Part shown: in pieces, positions 32,271 to 43,742 of the stretch | How positions within the stretch are numbered: position 1 is the first letter of the stretch | Layout of the letters: the number at the start of each line of letters is the position of its first letter | Assembly: GCA_003008705.1 (NCBI GenBank) | Contig: PDUO01000119.1 | Span: forward strand, 5,490 to 69,489 | DNA from: Pezicula radicicola | Lineage: Eukaryota; Ascomycota; Leotiomycetes; Helotiales; Dermateaceae | DNA: 64,000 nt | Direction of reading: 5' to 3' | Program-made: the position numbers and the translations under genes | The notes under the pieces: generated by a model | Told to the model about the DNA's origin: nothing | What the model saw: the letters and a program-made list of their open reading frames with translations, nothing else | The model's database searches: none

Positions 32271-35200
32271 GGAGAAGAAACAGAATAGAGCAAAGCAAGG
32301 TTAGGTAGATATTAATTAGTAATAATAGATATCCTCAACCAGAGATCGGTAGGAGTTGAGTTATTAGAAGGTGCAGATGCTCCCATTAAGGAAAATGGTA
32401 GGGCCTTCAGCGCTCTAATAATAGAATATTAGTTCGTAAAGCCGATTAAGATAGTGACAGGGAGTAAATACGATTTTCAGAAGAGTGTAGGCTATTGATA
32501 ATTGCGCGTCTGGTCCATTTTCAAGATCAATCTGAAAGTGTTGTATCCCTTGTCGTAGTCTAGGCTTATTGGAACTGTGATGGCGAACCCACACTTCCAA
32601 TCACTATATGCAGCTCCTGTGCAGCCAACTCGACGAACTGCACATTTCTTGAGCATGTACTTTAGAAAGGGAGTTGGAATGATCGTGGAATAGCTAGGAG
32701 AAAGGAGGTAGGTTCGGCAAACGGTAATTTTGGGATTCTTAGCCTCTTTTTTTGTGTAGTAGGCCAGCCTGCCAAGATCTTGCCCGACAATTTAAGATGG
32801 CCAAGATATGATTTGTGTAATAGAGTGACCACCTAGCTGCTAGAACGAAAAGCGTCGACTAATTGCGGGTTAAGGTTCTGAGACCGCAAGGAAATTGGAA
32901 AACCATTTGACACCTAGGCGATTTACAAGCTCCAACTACTAACGATAGACTCGCAGAAGAAGCAGGTTGTTGGTCAAAGTTGTATCGTTGCATAGCTAAC
33001 CTTATGATCTTAGTTACGCTGTAGAATTCTTCATTCTTGTGGAACTTGCTGATTATTTGCTGCGCCCATGGTTTAGTGTTCTTGATTTTGGAGGCGCACG
33101 GTGTAGCGTTTGTAGTTCTAGTCGATGAGTTGGCCAGTGCTCTCTACTCTCTCTCTCTCTAAACGCTAGGACGAGGCTTCCCAGGCTGATGGGGAGGTAG
33201 ACGAGGGATGTTTGGAGTTGGTTGAAGTTGTAGATTTGTTGGAATTGATGGCTCTGCGTCTTGAATCGCTGCCCCTCCTCATCTCGAGCTTCAAAGTTGG
33301 TGTAGAAGCAAAAAAGAAAAATGCTATACGTACTGCTCATACAACGGGGCTCGTTCAATCCAATCTAATCTAAAAAACAAAAGAAGAACAGAAGAAAAAA
33401 AGGACCGCATCTAAACTTATATCTCATCCTAGGCGCTCTATTTTCTGACAGAGACGTACAGAAACATCGTCGAAGATTTTATTAATATTTAAAATAAATA
33501 TTAAAACTTTAAAATGACCTTTATTAAAATCCTTATGTCGGCCTGTAATCACATGTTTTCAGTATATCCTCATTTCTGGTGGCCCTGGCGCCCGCTGATC
33601 CCTCCGAAATCGTAGATTGATTCCGACTATTCTGGCCTAATATGGCACCATTTTTACGTTAATGAAATGGTACCTTAAATGCCTCATTTTGTATGGATTT
33701 AGGCCCATTCTAGGTGCCAATCCTTTAACATATAAACCCGACTTGCCTCCCACCTAATGGGAGCAAGCAATCAAGCCTCAATTCATGGTTTTGACCTCAT
33801 TCTATAATTCCACTATTTCCCATATATTCAATGTGATCGAGGGTTCATAGATCAGAATTCAATTGGCCCAAAAATTGCTCCTATTCGTTGCGGATGCTAA
33901 AAACTTAGGCATTATCTACGTTGAGGGATTGTAATAAGCAACCTGTCTGAGTTATTCATCTCAGCGGCTTGTTACTGATGTCTCCTTATACAGTCCTGAA
34001 GAGGCCACCGACCGGCGTGAAGGTCTGCCCATGCATAGGTGAGAACGATGTCGTCGTGCGGGAGGCGCTCTGGCCCATAGCTGGTGACATAGGACCACGC
34101 TGCGATCTTCCGCAAGACGGCAGTAGGGTTTTAAGCCTGGCATCCATCATCGCAGGTGGTGTTTTGGCAGGCGAGTTGAGCCTTTGCGCTGCTTTGGTTA
34201 CAGGGGAATTGACTGAAAGTCACATGTGTCGCTAAATAGAAAGCTATTGACTGGCATTGTTGTTGGTGGACTTCGAGCGACCTTCATTTGCGACTACCTC
34301 CACACGTTATTCTTCTGTATCTGTATCTTCATCTTCATGTTTCAAACATGTACTGCAGACCCTAAAATCGGATCACTGGTAAGTCTATGGCGCCTCTTCA
34401 ATGTCTTCGACAGATTCTTCGAAGAAAATAGCAAATACTTCGCCGGACAATAAAGACAACAATAACAACAACACTGTTTCCATTGCTGGGGGCATATCTG
34501 CTACACACCATTCGGTCACAATTGTCGCGGCCATGCGGTGGTGCAACCGACGATGCACATGCGCCATTGCTTGATAGGACCTAGGTTACGACAGACTTCA
34601 GGGGCCTGGGCCGTGTTCATACTCGGGCAACTTAACAACTAACAACTCATCTTTTAGAGAGTTACTTAAAACTATGCCAATAACTCAGAGAAAGGGTACC
34701 TTGAAATTATCCCTTCCAAAGGGTTGCCACTTTTCTTTTGCTTATATATTTGTCTTCTTAAGCTTAGTTTTAAATAATGAAGGATACAGTATATTGTATA
34801 CAGCGGTTGCTTGAAATCAGCCTGACCTAGTACAAATGCTTCTGTAGCATAAAGCAAACCAACAATCCAATCGGATTATCTAAAAGTAGGAAGAAAAGGC
34901 AGTGTCCATTGCAATATAATAGTATTCACCAATTTATGAACCTCGCTTAATTGAATTTATAAATTTCTAAGCGATCGACTTGAGTTGGGTGACTGAATTA
35001 GAACGTTCTCGCATTAACGACTTCTTCCTCTCTATTCATCAGTATGGATTTTTTTTTGTGACGACTGAGTTAGTATAAGTACTACAGAATGCCTACTTCA
35101 AGAGAACAAATACGCAAGTCAAAACTATACTAAGGGAAGAACTAAGTACTAGAGGAAACCCAGATACGACATTTGAACAATTTCAATGAAATCTTGTTAC

Positions 35201-35440
35201 ATTCTAGGCCTGCGCAGATACAACAACGGAACTTGATTAACAGGACGTTTCTGCCTCAAGTGCTCGCATGCCGTTGCAGCCTGTCGTAAGGAAGGAAGGA
35301 GACACACTTAAAGGAGGCTTAGTGTTATATAGATTAGATTCAAAGATTATTAATAATAAGAAGAAGACTATTAAGAAGAATAATCTTTGGCTTTTGAGCC
35401 TTAGCAGTTTCTGAACGTTGGACGCTGAGATGAGATGCCC
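32271..35440. other. Gene-poor stretch, no recognised gene
   Basis: Frames are short and uninformative. A plus-strand pair at 33969-34453 has some protein-like character (ASIIAGGVLAGELSLCAALV) but no family. A small AT-rich RIP-like patch occurs near 33480-33530. The second copy of the promoter-like repeat is listed separately. Confidence 0.45.
33676..33853. repeat. Dispersed promoter-like repeat, copy 2
   Basis: Shares AAATGCCTCATTTTGTAT with the copy at 20313-20466, then a short TATAAA box (33732-33737), a TCAATTCA motif, and an end ATTTCCCATATATTCAATGTG..TCGAGGGTTCATAGA close to the end of copy 1. The middle has diverged and differs in length. The conserved order of four elements makes chance unlikely. 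Confidence 0.5.
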
Positions 35441-35441
35441 A

Positions 35442-35640
35442 GTACCTTTCGAAGAGGATGACAAGGACCCGTTAGCATGGTTCCTGGAACACAACTACGT
35501 AGAGTCGATGAACGACATGTTCAAGAAGGTCAATACCAGGGAGAAGTTGATATGATGGTACCACTCGGGGCCCAATCTGAGAGCATCGGATCTGGAAATC
35601 AAGGAGCTGTTCAAGAGATACACGCCTAATCCAAGGACTG
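35442..35640 (+). pseudogene. Fragment of proteasome lid subunit Rpn8
   Basis: The frame reads [20 protein letters not shown], then [10 protein letters not shown], a TGA where Gly is expected, [20 protein letters not shown] and RYTPNP. This is the central part of the MPN domain of Rpn8/PSMD7 (consensus KLIGWYHTGPKL, RYTPNP). Only about 65 residues are present, without the rest of the gene or its introns. A functional Rpn8 must lie elsewhere, as it is essential. It is the first of a row of such gene scraps. Confidence 0.75.
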
Positions 35641-35651
35641 ATGATTGAGAA

Positions 35652-35853
35652 AGATAATGCACCACTTGCCAAAGCAGCGATACCCATAGGAAACTTACTA
35701 CCTACATTCCAAATAGATGGATTATAACTAGCAGGATCGCCATTTCTAAAGAAATGATGTTTAATAAGAGTAATACCAATAAAGGCAGCAGCCCAATAAC
35801 CAATAACACCAAGGAAACTTCCAAGTGACTTATAGAAGTTCTGGGCTACGATA
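35652..35853 (-). pseudogene. Fragment of a purine-cytosine permease (Fcy2/NCS1 type)
   Basis: On the minus strand the frame from about 35853 reads SLGSFLGVIGYWAAAFIGIT, LIKHHFFRNGDPASY and WNVGSKFPMGIAALASGALS. It matches late membrane helices of fungal NCS1 purine/cytosine permeases, where S-F-L-G-V-I-G-Y-W, E-H-x-x-F-R-x-G and P-x-G-I-A-A-L are characteristic. The 67-residue piece has no stops but lacks everything before and after. Its orientation is opposite to the adjoining Rpn8 piece. Confidence 0.7.
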
Positions 35854-35869
35854 GACTATCCCCACGAGG

Positions 35870-36230
35870 TCGCCTTCCTAAATCTGGTCGTATCTCAACT
35901 ACTGCTCGAGAGGTTGATTCCTCAGCCCCCAAAACTGGCATCACACTCTCGCCTGCCCCACGCTCACGAGAAGACCTGCGACAGGCGGCAGGAAAACGCT
36001 CTCCGGACTTGACCAAGAAGAAGCAATTGAAGGAGGGCTTACGTAAAGAGAGCAGGGTAATACGAAAAGAGCGGAGGGAAGCCAAGGATGGCAAATATGA
36101 TTCGGAAGGAATTTGAGAAGAGCGAGGGAGAATCCGTTCAACAAAGTCAATGTACTCGACAAAGGAAGAATTGAAGGGAATCATGGAAGCAGAGAGGAGC
36201 AAGATTGAGAGTAGATTAGGCAACAAGTAA
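35870..36230 (+). pseudogene. Lys/Arg/Glu-rich unidentified fragment
   Basis: A plus-strand frame open from about 35870 to a TGA at 36113, continuing in frame to about 36228. It reads as a basic protein (SPDLTKKKQLKEGLRKESRV in part, then STKEELKGIMEAERSKIESR). The alternating basic helices suggest a nuclear or RNA-associated protein, but I cannot name it. The overlapping minus-strand frame is Ser/Leu-rich and looks like its shadow. Confidence 0.35.
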
Positions 36231-36363
36231 GGAAAGTTTTATTACAAGAGCGTCTAATCTGTTGGCGGGGTTGACAAGAGGATGATACCAGTGATGACTA
36301 AGAATATAATAGCCGCCGATTTCAAAGGAGGAGCTTCTAAGGTTTCAAATTAAGCTCCTAGGA

Positions 36364-36585
36364 GTGACATTACAAGCAAAGGAGGGACTGGTCATAACGA
36401 ATGGCACAGCTATATCGGCTGCTGCTGCTGCTCTTGCTCTTTATAACACTCGTAGCTTCGAAATTCTGGCTCAACTCCTTACTGCCATGAGTGTTAAAGC
36501 TTTGACCAGAACCGCAGAGAGCTTCTATGTATTCTTTTCTAAAAAAAAGCAGGGGTTTAGACGTTATTTGAGGTTGTTATATTAA
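36364..36585 (+). pseudogene. Fragment of an aromatic amino acid lyase (PAL/HAL type)
   Basis: The frame contains KEGLVITNGTAISAAAAALA, then ILAQLLTAMSVKALTRTAES. This is the G-L-x-x-x-N-G-T-A-x-S-x-x-x-A helix pair of the phenylalanine/histidine ammonia-lyase family that lies shortly after the MIO prosthetic-group loop. K-A-L-T-R-T stands where V-E-A-L-x-G-T is usual, so Glu to Lys and Gly to Arg, both explained by G-to-A changes. The MIO loop (A-S-G) and the rest of the enzyme are missing. Confidence 0.7.
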
Positions 36586-36617
36586 TTAAAGATTATTTAG
36601 GGGTCTGTTTCAGCAAT

Positions 36618-36795
36618 CTAGAGCGCCTTGAGCATGTTACTGTTACTATAAATGTAGATCACACAAGAAGAGGTGATCTCAGCGTGGAGCTGATCAGTCC
36701 TGATAAGATTGTTAGTTATCTTACTGTAACATGACGACTAGATGCCGCAAATGCTGGCTATGAGGATTGGACCTTTATGTCTATGGTAAGGTGGC
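36618..36795 (+). pseudogene. Fragment of a kexin P-domain (KEX2-like)
   Basis: The frame reads LEHVTVTINVDHTRRGDLSV, ELISPDKIVSYLTVT, a TGA where Arg is expected, R and then AGYEDWTFMSMVRW. These are the hallmark strands of the P-domain of kexin/furin proprotein convertases (H-T-R-R-G-D-L, S-P-x-G-T-x-S-x-L, W-T-F-M-S-V). The catalytic subtilisin domain is absent. CGA to TGA would explain the stop. It is about 35 bp after the lyase fragment, with no connecting gene structure. Confidence 0.75.
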
Positions 36796-38899
36796 TCTTT
36801 TTGCGAGGCGTTTACCATGGCAGGAAATCCATGGTTGCTTTGAAATATTATAGGTTTAGCGGACATATACCCCCGACTGAGCTTGAGAGGAGCAGAGAGC
36901 ATGCATAGTACTTTTTTTTCCCTTTTCACCCTTCGTCCTCGTTAAAAAGCTACAGCCTGTTTGTATTTTGTTTGTTAGCACCTTGAGCGCTGTTACTTTT
37001 CGGATCCCAATCAACAAACAATACCTAAGATATCACTTTTTTTTATTTTACAATCCCCGTGTATTGATAGCGGCAGCTTTAGTAATAATCTATCTGCCTA
37101 TGCGCGGGGTCTTAAAAGACGTCGGGATCCTGATGGAACGATATTGTAGCAAGACTTAACAAAAGAAATAGCTGTTCAAATTTATATAGGGAATAACCCT
37201 AAGCTAAGTACGTCTGCGCGATGATCTTCTCCTAGCGACACAGAAAAAGCTTGACTTCAGACCAAAGGAAAACGACGAGAGTGTCTTTGAATTACTGTAA
37301 ACGCCGACATGTCAAGCTATTTGTAGTTTCCTCGCACGTGTAGGTACTGTACTTTCTCGGCGCAAGCCATTGACGGCTAAAACCTCGAGGTTTTTCAATA
37401 ATGAAAACAGAACAGCTGTAATGTCGGAAATGCGTTCAAGCAGCCAACCCCGCTGTGACCTCTATCTCTATCGTCTTTTCTACTCGCCTTTTCTTCTCCC
37501 TTCTCCCTTCTCCCAATTCTCTGTACTCACGACGTTGCGTCACTCTCGCTGTTGGCTGTACCTACACGATTCTGCATTTTCCATTCTCTTACGACAGTTT
37601 CTACTTCTTAGTCCGAAGTAGACTCCTTGCTGTACTCTTGATAAGTTCATATAATTCTGCGATTTCTTGTCGTCGATGACTGGGTATCATTCCTGCTAAC
37701 CATGGTAGTAAGATATTCTCAAAGGATGCTTTGGAGAGAAGATCATTGCTTGCCTCGTGAGTGCTAAGTGTTGACCTGCGCTTGTCTTTATTGGAGTTGG
37801 TGAAGTTCAGGATAGCCCACAAGTGATAGGTTGTTGGTTTTGTCTCGGCATTGGAACTTGATAGAACTAGCGGAGGGGACAAGTGCGTCAGTATAAGGTA
37901 TAATAGTCCAACATAGACCGACAGTCGAAGGTTCCGCTTCGCACAGCAGTAATACTCTCTAAAACCATTGATAGATGCACTTTCTTAAATTCTCAATGTC
38001 GTATATTTATAAGAGAAGCAACTCAATCTTGTTCAATAAGTACAGGCTTAATTAATAGAAAATCAGTATTTGAAATCAAAATTAAAGGTCTAGGGAAGCC
38101 CTCGCTAGACTTGAGGTAAGACTCTTATAGATTAGAGAAGTTTCTGTTTGTGTATAAGGACAGAGAAGGCGAGAGGCTTTGCTTTCTTCACTCCCTCCCT
38201 TTTTTCACACCTTTTTTTTTGACACCCCCCCCCTTGTTTCCCTGTTTACTAGCCTTGGGAATACAGTAGCCTAACAAAAGAGATGCACTTGTATTACTTA
38301 TTAAAACACATCATATCGACTTTCGTATATCCTCACCTGTAAGTATTGTAAATTCTTCTAGCTTTCTAGTGTTAGTAGTGTTGCCCTTCCCCTCTCCCAA
38401 ATTCATATCTTTCCCACCACCACCAACTAATAAACTAGGTAATATTAGTATCACCTTCCCTTATTTTTTAACTATAGTAACTAATATTTCTAGATTAGAC
38501 CTAGCTTCAAACAGCTGTGAAAGGTGAAGGTATAAATATCACAACTATAGTTGAGTTAATAAGTTTTCAACTCAACACTTGTTTTTGTAAACGGCCATGT
38601 GGAAGTCACGTATAAGAATTCGCAATGGCAAAAACCATGTTTTATAAAAGATCTATATTTACAGATCTATAGATTATCACCTTGCTTGAACTATATTATG
38701 CATTTCCAACTATATCTTGGTTTCAAAACTAACACTTCAGTTTCCTTGCCTAGGCCAAAGAAGTGTATGAAGGCATGAAATGTAAGTTTACTCTCACTGA
38801 TGAGTTCTCTGTGTACTATGAATAATACTTACCAAAACCAGCATATCGCTCCCCTAATAACTAAATCCTCCTCTTCCGTGTCCCAATGCACAGGCAATG
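36796..38899. other. No recognised gene
   Basis: Short frames without domains; one on the minus strand (37601-37882) has a helical end (RRQEIAELYELIKSTARSLL) but no family. 38208-38233 is a T-run followed by a C-run (homopolymers). Several pyrimidine tracts near 37490-37530 suggest old promoter or intron-like sequence. Confidence 0.4.
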
Positions 38900-41800
38900 A
38901 ATGGCGAAATCAGCGGAATTCGTATCTATCTTCCCCCTGCCTGAGCTCCTGGGCGGTCATGTAGATTTCCTTGGGCTCTCGAGTACACATTTCCACCAGC
39001 AGCAAGAGCACAGCGGTGAAACCAGATGCCAATGCTGTGGCAATCAAGCTGCCGAACTTGTCCTTATTACTCGTGCTAGGCGTTCCGATATCTAAGAGAC
39101 GCGCGATCCCTTTTGTTTCTTCAGGGAAGAAAAATTTACCTTCCTCCCTGGATGCATCGCAGCTTCTCGGGCGCCGCCGATACAGATGACGCCCTCGGAA
39201 ATCATTTTGGACATGAAAGGCTAGGTGGAACCCTGGGCACCTCTGTCGCTAGTAGAACTAAACATCAGAACGTTTGCCGCCTTTGCCCTTTTGACCGCTG
39301 CTTCGAGTCTCCCAGAAATATTAGAATCTAGTACATCTGGAATTGTCCAACTCATTGAAATAATGTGGACCTTCTTGTTGACTGCCCAGTGAATGGCCTG
39401 TAACTCATTTTGCGTTATTCTCCACCCTATTGATACATTTCTTTTGGGAGGGAATTCCTTACATTTGTAGCTGACTCAGCCGTTGGTTGAAAGTGGCTGG
39501 ACTCGGAAATAGTTTGGTCGAGTCGTGCAATGTATAGGTCTGCAGTGGGGCAGAGTTCATGAACGAGCCGGGCCATGAGTGTCCCATAGCCAGCGGATGA
39601 GAAGTACTAAGGACTCTGCTGGTCGAAGTACCTCCGCTTTTTAACAAAGAAAGAAATATCTTTCCAAACTGTTTCAGTAGTGTTGGTATAAGCCCAGTCG
39701 ACTCCATCATCGAGGATGGCTACCGGAAGAAGCTCTTGAGGAGGTAAAATTTGCTGAAGATCAGCGAGAAACCCTGTATACTTCTGCATGTGGGAAACCC
39801 AGAGGTTTCTGCAGAGTATGCAAGTTAACAAGCATCTTTAATTCATACATGATCTATACATGGTCATGAGTTTACGCCGCTGGCCCGGAACCGTGGTCCT
39901 ATTTTTCTCTAGATCTCGAGGTTAGAGCTTCGATGCAGACTTCAATCTCGTGAACCTAAGGATAGAGTTTCCACATCCTGTAGACAAAATCATACGCGTA
40001 TTGTTTGGTTCGTTCCCTTGATTCGATTCACAATAGATGGTTAGTTGTATCGAAGTAAGCTGCAAGCTTCCTCAGCGAAACTATACTGTGCCATCTGCCA
40101 AGAAACTTAAGACTCACCGATTCAAGCTGCTCAAGCCGTCACAACTCGACCAGTCCCTCAAAATACATTCATTGCCGCTGCTGAATAGGTGAAGCTGTCT
40201 GGCATTCGCCACAGCCACCTTGAGTACTATGCTGGAAAGATCCATCTTTCTCCAGTCAAAGCCTTCTACACAAAACTTTGCCACTGCCTCGATAACATCA
40301 TCGCAGTGGGGATACTCTTCATCATCATCCACAATAAGCTGTACAATCTTCCTAACCCCTTTACGGTAGGGAGGTCGAATATTTCCTGGAAATCGCTTCT
40401 CCCAACCCAGTTACTGGTGGAGCTGTGCCAGGTCCGTCGCCCGCTTGGCTTTGACCTAATTGAGGGGTGCCTGATCGAAATGGGCGTCTTGGTATTTGAA
40501 CGTACTGAAGTATATCTTCGAACTCCCTTCTGTCGAGAAAGCTAAGTAGGCCGTTTATGTCTGTCGAAAGCCCGCGAATTTGAACTTCCCGTAGATCCAA
40601 ATTGATTTCTCGCTCGTCGAACTCGCGCGATTGACCTCGATCACTAGACGTCTGGATTGGGTTTCCCTCGCTATGACTCTGATCGACTTGCGCTTTTCCA
40701 TATAAGAGGTCAAGGATAATGTCATAGTCGTGAATATGCATGATTCGGTCCTTCAGAAAGAACGCGATGCGATCCTTTCGTACTTTTTCGATGTCGGCGT
40801 TATATGCACTGACTCGATGAAGGTAAGGTGAACGCCCCCAGTTGTTTATCACTTGAAGAGCCTCTGGGTGTTGCGAATATACCATCTCAACCATTTTCAG
40901 TTGTGACTTATTCTCAGGCTCGTCTTCGTACTAGGCCGCCAAGTAAAGCAACGTATTCCAACCATCCCTAATCGCCTCACTCTGGAATGAAGTCGACGGA
41001 GTTGAGACTAAACTCGTAATTGGGGACTGGGGAGGAATTTGAGTGTAGTTGAGGATCACAATGTTGTTGACTTTAGTCTCTACAACGTGCAGCTTCGCCC
41101 ATGTGGATTCCTTCACTATGACTTGCCATTTAAGCTCGCCATTTGTTTGAGCTTCAATATGGTTGTGTCTGACTTCGACCTGACTAGGCTCTTGGCACAA
41201 TTGGTAACAACACTAGGAAGTGTTAGTAGTCAAATTTATAGTCAGTACAAAACGACTCCAAATAGGGGCATACACCCTGTGGGCTTTTCGCTCTTTGGGC
41301 GGCCTCTCGAATAATTCCAGAAACTCCGAATTTGGCAAGATCGAATGAATGGCATGATGCTACCAAACAACGCATCCTTATCTGGGGACTCATTCAGGAG
41401 CTGACAAGTTTCGTCCTGCGGCTTGGACAACTTCCATTTAGCCATCGCTGTGTGCAAAATGGAGTTTTTATCTGCCACGTCGACCTTGTACAGGTCGCCA
41501 TAAGTTGCCATTGCCCATCGGAGTAGCGGTAGGCGGGGTTCCAAGGGTGGTGCTTCTTTCTTTAAAATAAGATGAAGTATAGTTTTGCACGAATCCGGTC
41601 CCTCTTCCACCGCATGTCGGATGTGAGTCTTCAAGTTTGATGCCTTTTTCGGGTCCATGTTCTACGCGTTGAAGAAGCTTTGAACACAGTCGCTGTCCTT
41701 ATTAAGGGCAATCTAGTCGCTACTCGTAACAAATTGCTGGAAGTTGGCGACGAAACTAAAATGTGAGGATGAGACCAGTGCCTGGCGTGCTTCAAGCTCG

Positions 41801-42418
41801 AGTTCATCATCCTCGTCCACCGGTTTTTGTTCCTGCACGACGTAAGCTTCAGGCTTCGCGCCTCTGTCATATAGCGTTATCAGTGCAGCCTTTTTGTCTC
41901 CCTAGTCTATGCTCGCCGTCCTCTTTATATCCGCTAGTCTGGCGCTGGGAGCTAACTGTGAAGTGTTCAATTGTAAAGTTGTCATCAATCCGAAGTTTTC
42001 AGAGTAATTGCTACTAGCCGGATCGTGCATTGTGTTTAGCTCGTGTCTTTGAAAGAAGGAGTTGCTGAACAACTTTCAGAGGTTCCTCCACAGACTAACC
42101 TAGGCAGCTCATTTGTTTGCTGATTGCGCGTACATACCACAGAGAACGAAGGAAGAGGACGACTAGATCCACAAAATGTTGCCCAACGACTGCCTTATCT
42201 CCCGTGCGAGTATTAGCCTCCCTCCCATCTTGTAACAGCCTATCACAAGAACTATCTTTTGAGTTACACGTCCCGCATTTCTTACAAAATCTCCAACACG
42301 GCAGGCATGATGAATTTTTGCCATAGGACTGCAACCTCATTCTAACATCATGGTCGAGTCTGAGGAGACAAACTTCAGCTTCCCTCTTTTCGATATCGGC
42401 CGCCTTCCGTCTCGACAA
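38900..42418 (-). pseudogene. Ankyrin-subtilisin (S8) receptor-like gene, decayed
   Basis: Minus-strand fragments line up in the order of fungal ankyrin/S8 proteins. From 42418: a Cys-containing N-terminus; an acidic ankyrin-like region (41870-41270) with two in-frame TAG; EREINLDLREVQIRGLS (40600 region); then KFCVEGFDWRKMDLSSIVL and RQLHLFSSGNECILRDWSS (40330-40114), typical of the pre-protease segment. The subtilase part keeps the Asp motif VAILDDGVDW (about 39692-39724). The His motif is GYGTLMARL with Tyr for His (39586-39588), and the final motif is GSLIATALASG with Leu for the catalytic Ser (39045-39047). IHWAVNKKVHIISMSWTI lies between. At least five frame breaks occur. Such proteins act in fungal non-self recognition or programmed death. 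Two of three catalytic residues are lost, so this copy is dead. Confidence 0.65.
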
Positions 42419-43337
42419 CGAAGTTGACGAGATTCAACGAGAACACTGGGCTCAATATCGAGACTTAAACCTTTCATATCAGGCCGAGCTATTCGCGGTA
42501 GCACATGGAACTATTGTTCCTAACGGAAATCAAGTGGTGCTGCTTATTTTGGACTTCCACCTTGCAGGCTCCATACAGGAAGGAAGGCGTTTCAAGCATG
42601 TTGAGCTAACGGTTACCTTCGGGCGGAAGGATCAACTGATAGGCTACAAGCCCGATCCTATTGTCAAACAAATAGCACCAGCGGGGACTTTTGGTATGGA
42701 CGGTACCAAGGAACGCGTGGAACATGTTGCCGAAGGGAACGCAAATGTTAACGCCGGCCCCAGCCTGGCGACGGTTTGGCATTGGGGGCAGATGCCAGAA
42801 GACGACCGCGGTGGACCATATGAGGTACGCCATGCTGCATGGATATCGGCGGATTCATAAGCGGAACCGGGGCACACAGAATGCAGCTGTTTGGACATTG
42901 GACGAGAATCATACATCTAAGAGCGGGGTGCCTCCTCAGCTGCGAGCTGCCTCCTCAGCTGCGAGCTGCCTCCTCAGCTGCGAGCTGCCATCCTAATCGA
43001 GGTGCCGGAGGATTGCGGTTCCTTCAAAGCTGAACTCACAGTCAAGGCCAATGTGGACCTCCTTTATGCCATTGGTCGAGCAGTCAGAAGCACCACGTAC
43101 ATTGCGCCGGTCTATTTTGACAAGAAGGACGGGAAGTGGCCTGGCTTCGGGCCGTCCCTCAAGGATATCACAGTAGACAACTTCACCAAGTGCAACCTGG
43201 AGTCCACAGGCACCCATTATTCTCACAAATTGATCCCGTTGCAAGAGGTCTATTGGTTCTCGTGTAGCACAAAGACGAGGCTGCGCTTATGGACCTTGTC
43301 ATTGGCCTGGCTTGAGCATCTGCCGTCTGTGTGGTAA
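42350..43337 (+). pseudogene. Conserved fungal hypothetical gene, frameshifted, with a 19-bp triplication
   Basis: A frame that begins before 42430 and includes YQAELFAVAHGTIVPNGNQV, LILDFHLAGSIQEGRRFKHV and ATVWHWGQMPEDDRGGPYEV runs to a TAA at 42858. A neighbouring frame then reads AAVWTLDENHTSKSGVPPQL, and the first frame resumes with VPEDCGSFKAELTVKANVDL to 43337. The pattern (soluble beta-rich protein with A-x-W-T-L-x-E-N-x-x-x-K-S-G-x-P) is that of a widespread fungal family of unknown function. A candidate start ATG at 42350 is in a different frame (VESEETNFSF). Three copies of TGCCTCCTCAGCTGCGAGC at 42929-42985 explain one of the shifts. It is divergent from, and overlaps the start of, the ankyrin-S8 gene. 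Confidence 0.5.
42929..42985. repeat. 19-bp triplication inside a gene
   Basis: TGCCTCCTCAGCTGCGAGC occurs three times head to tail. Two extra copies add 38 bp, that is two bases modulo three, and shift the reading frame of the surrounding gene back to the one used before the preceding frameshift. Confidence 0.9.
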
Positions 43338-43742
43338 TTCAATCGATTTGAGTGCACCGTACAGTTGGCCAGTCATACGCTTATTTATTATCCGACGTGT
43401 GTGGTGGTTTGAATTCAAACTTAGCTCACAAAAAGTAAAAATGGGGCTTTAGCACGGACTGGGATTCCGGGATAATTCATTCTATTTCATGTACTTTACT
43501 AGACAAAATTTGACGCATCTGCTGAACGCCCTTTAATCTCCTGGTCGTTGAATATTATCAAACGTTTTGACTCGCAGGATGTGACGAATCTCCTAAAATA
43601 GAACCTTTAAACAGTGAACACTTTTAAGACGAAAACTTCGTTAAGAACCCCAGTCTCTCTTAGACTTCGTGCAAAAAGACTAGTCTCACGTTCCCTTCAA
43701 AAATCCAAGGACGCGATGCCTTTAGAACCAAAGTCTTAAGAG
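43338..43742. other. Interval upstream of the SesB-NACHT-ankyrin gene
   Basis: No gene was seen. It presumably holds the promoter of the plus-strand NLR gene that starts at 43743; no clear TATA or CCAAT element. Confidence 0.4.
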
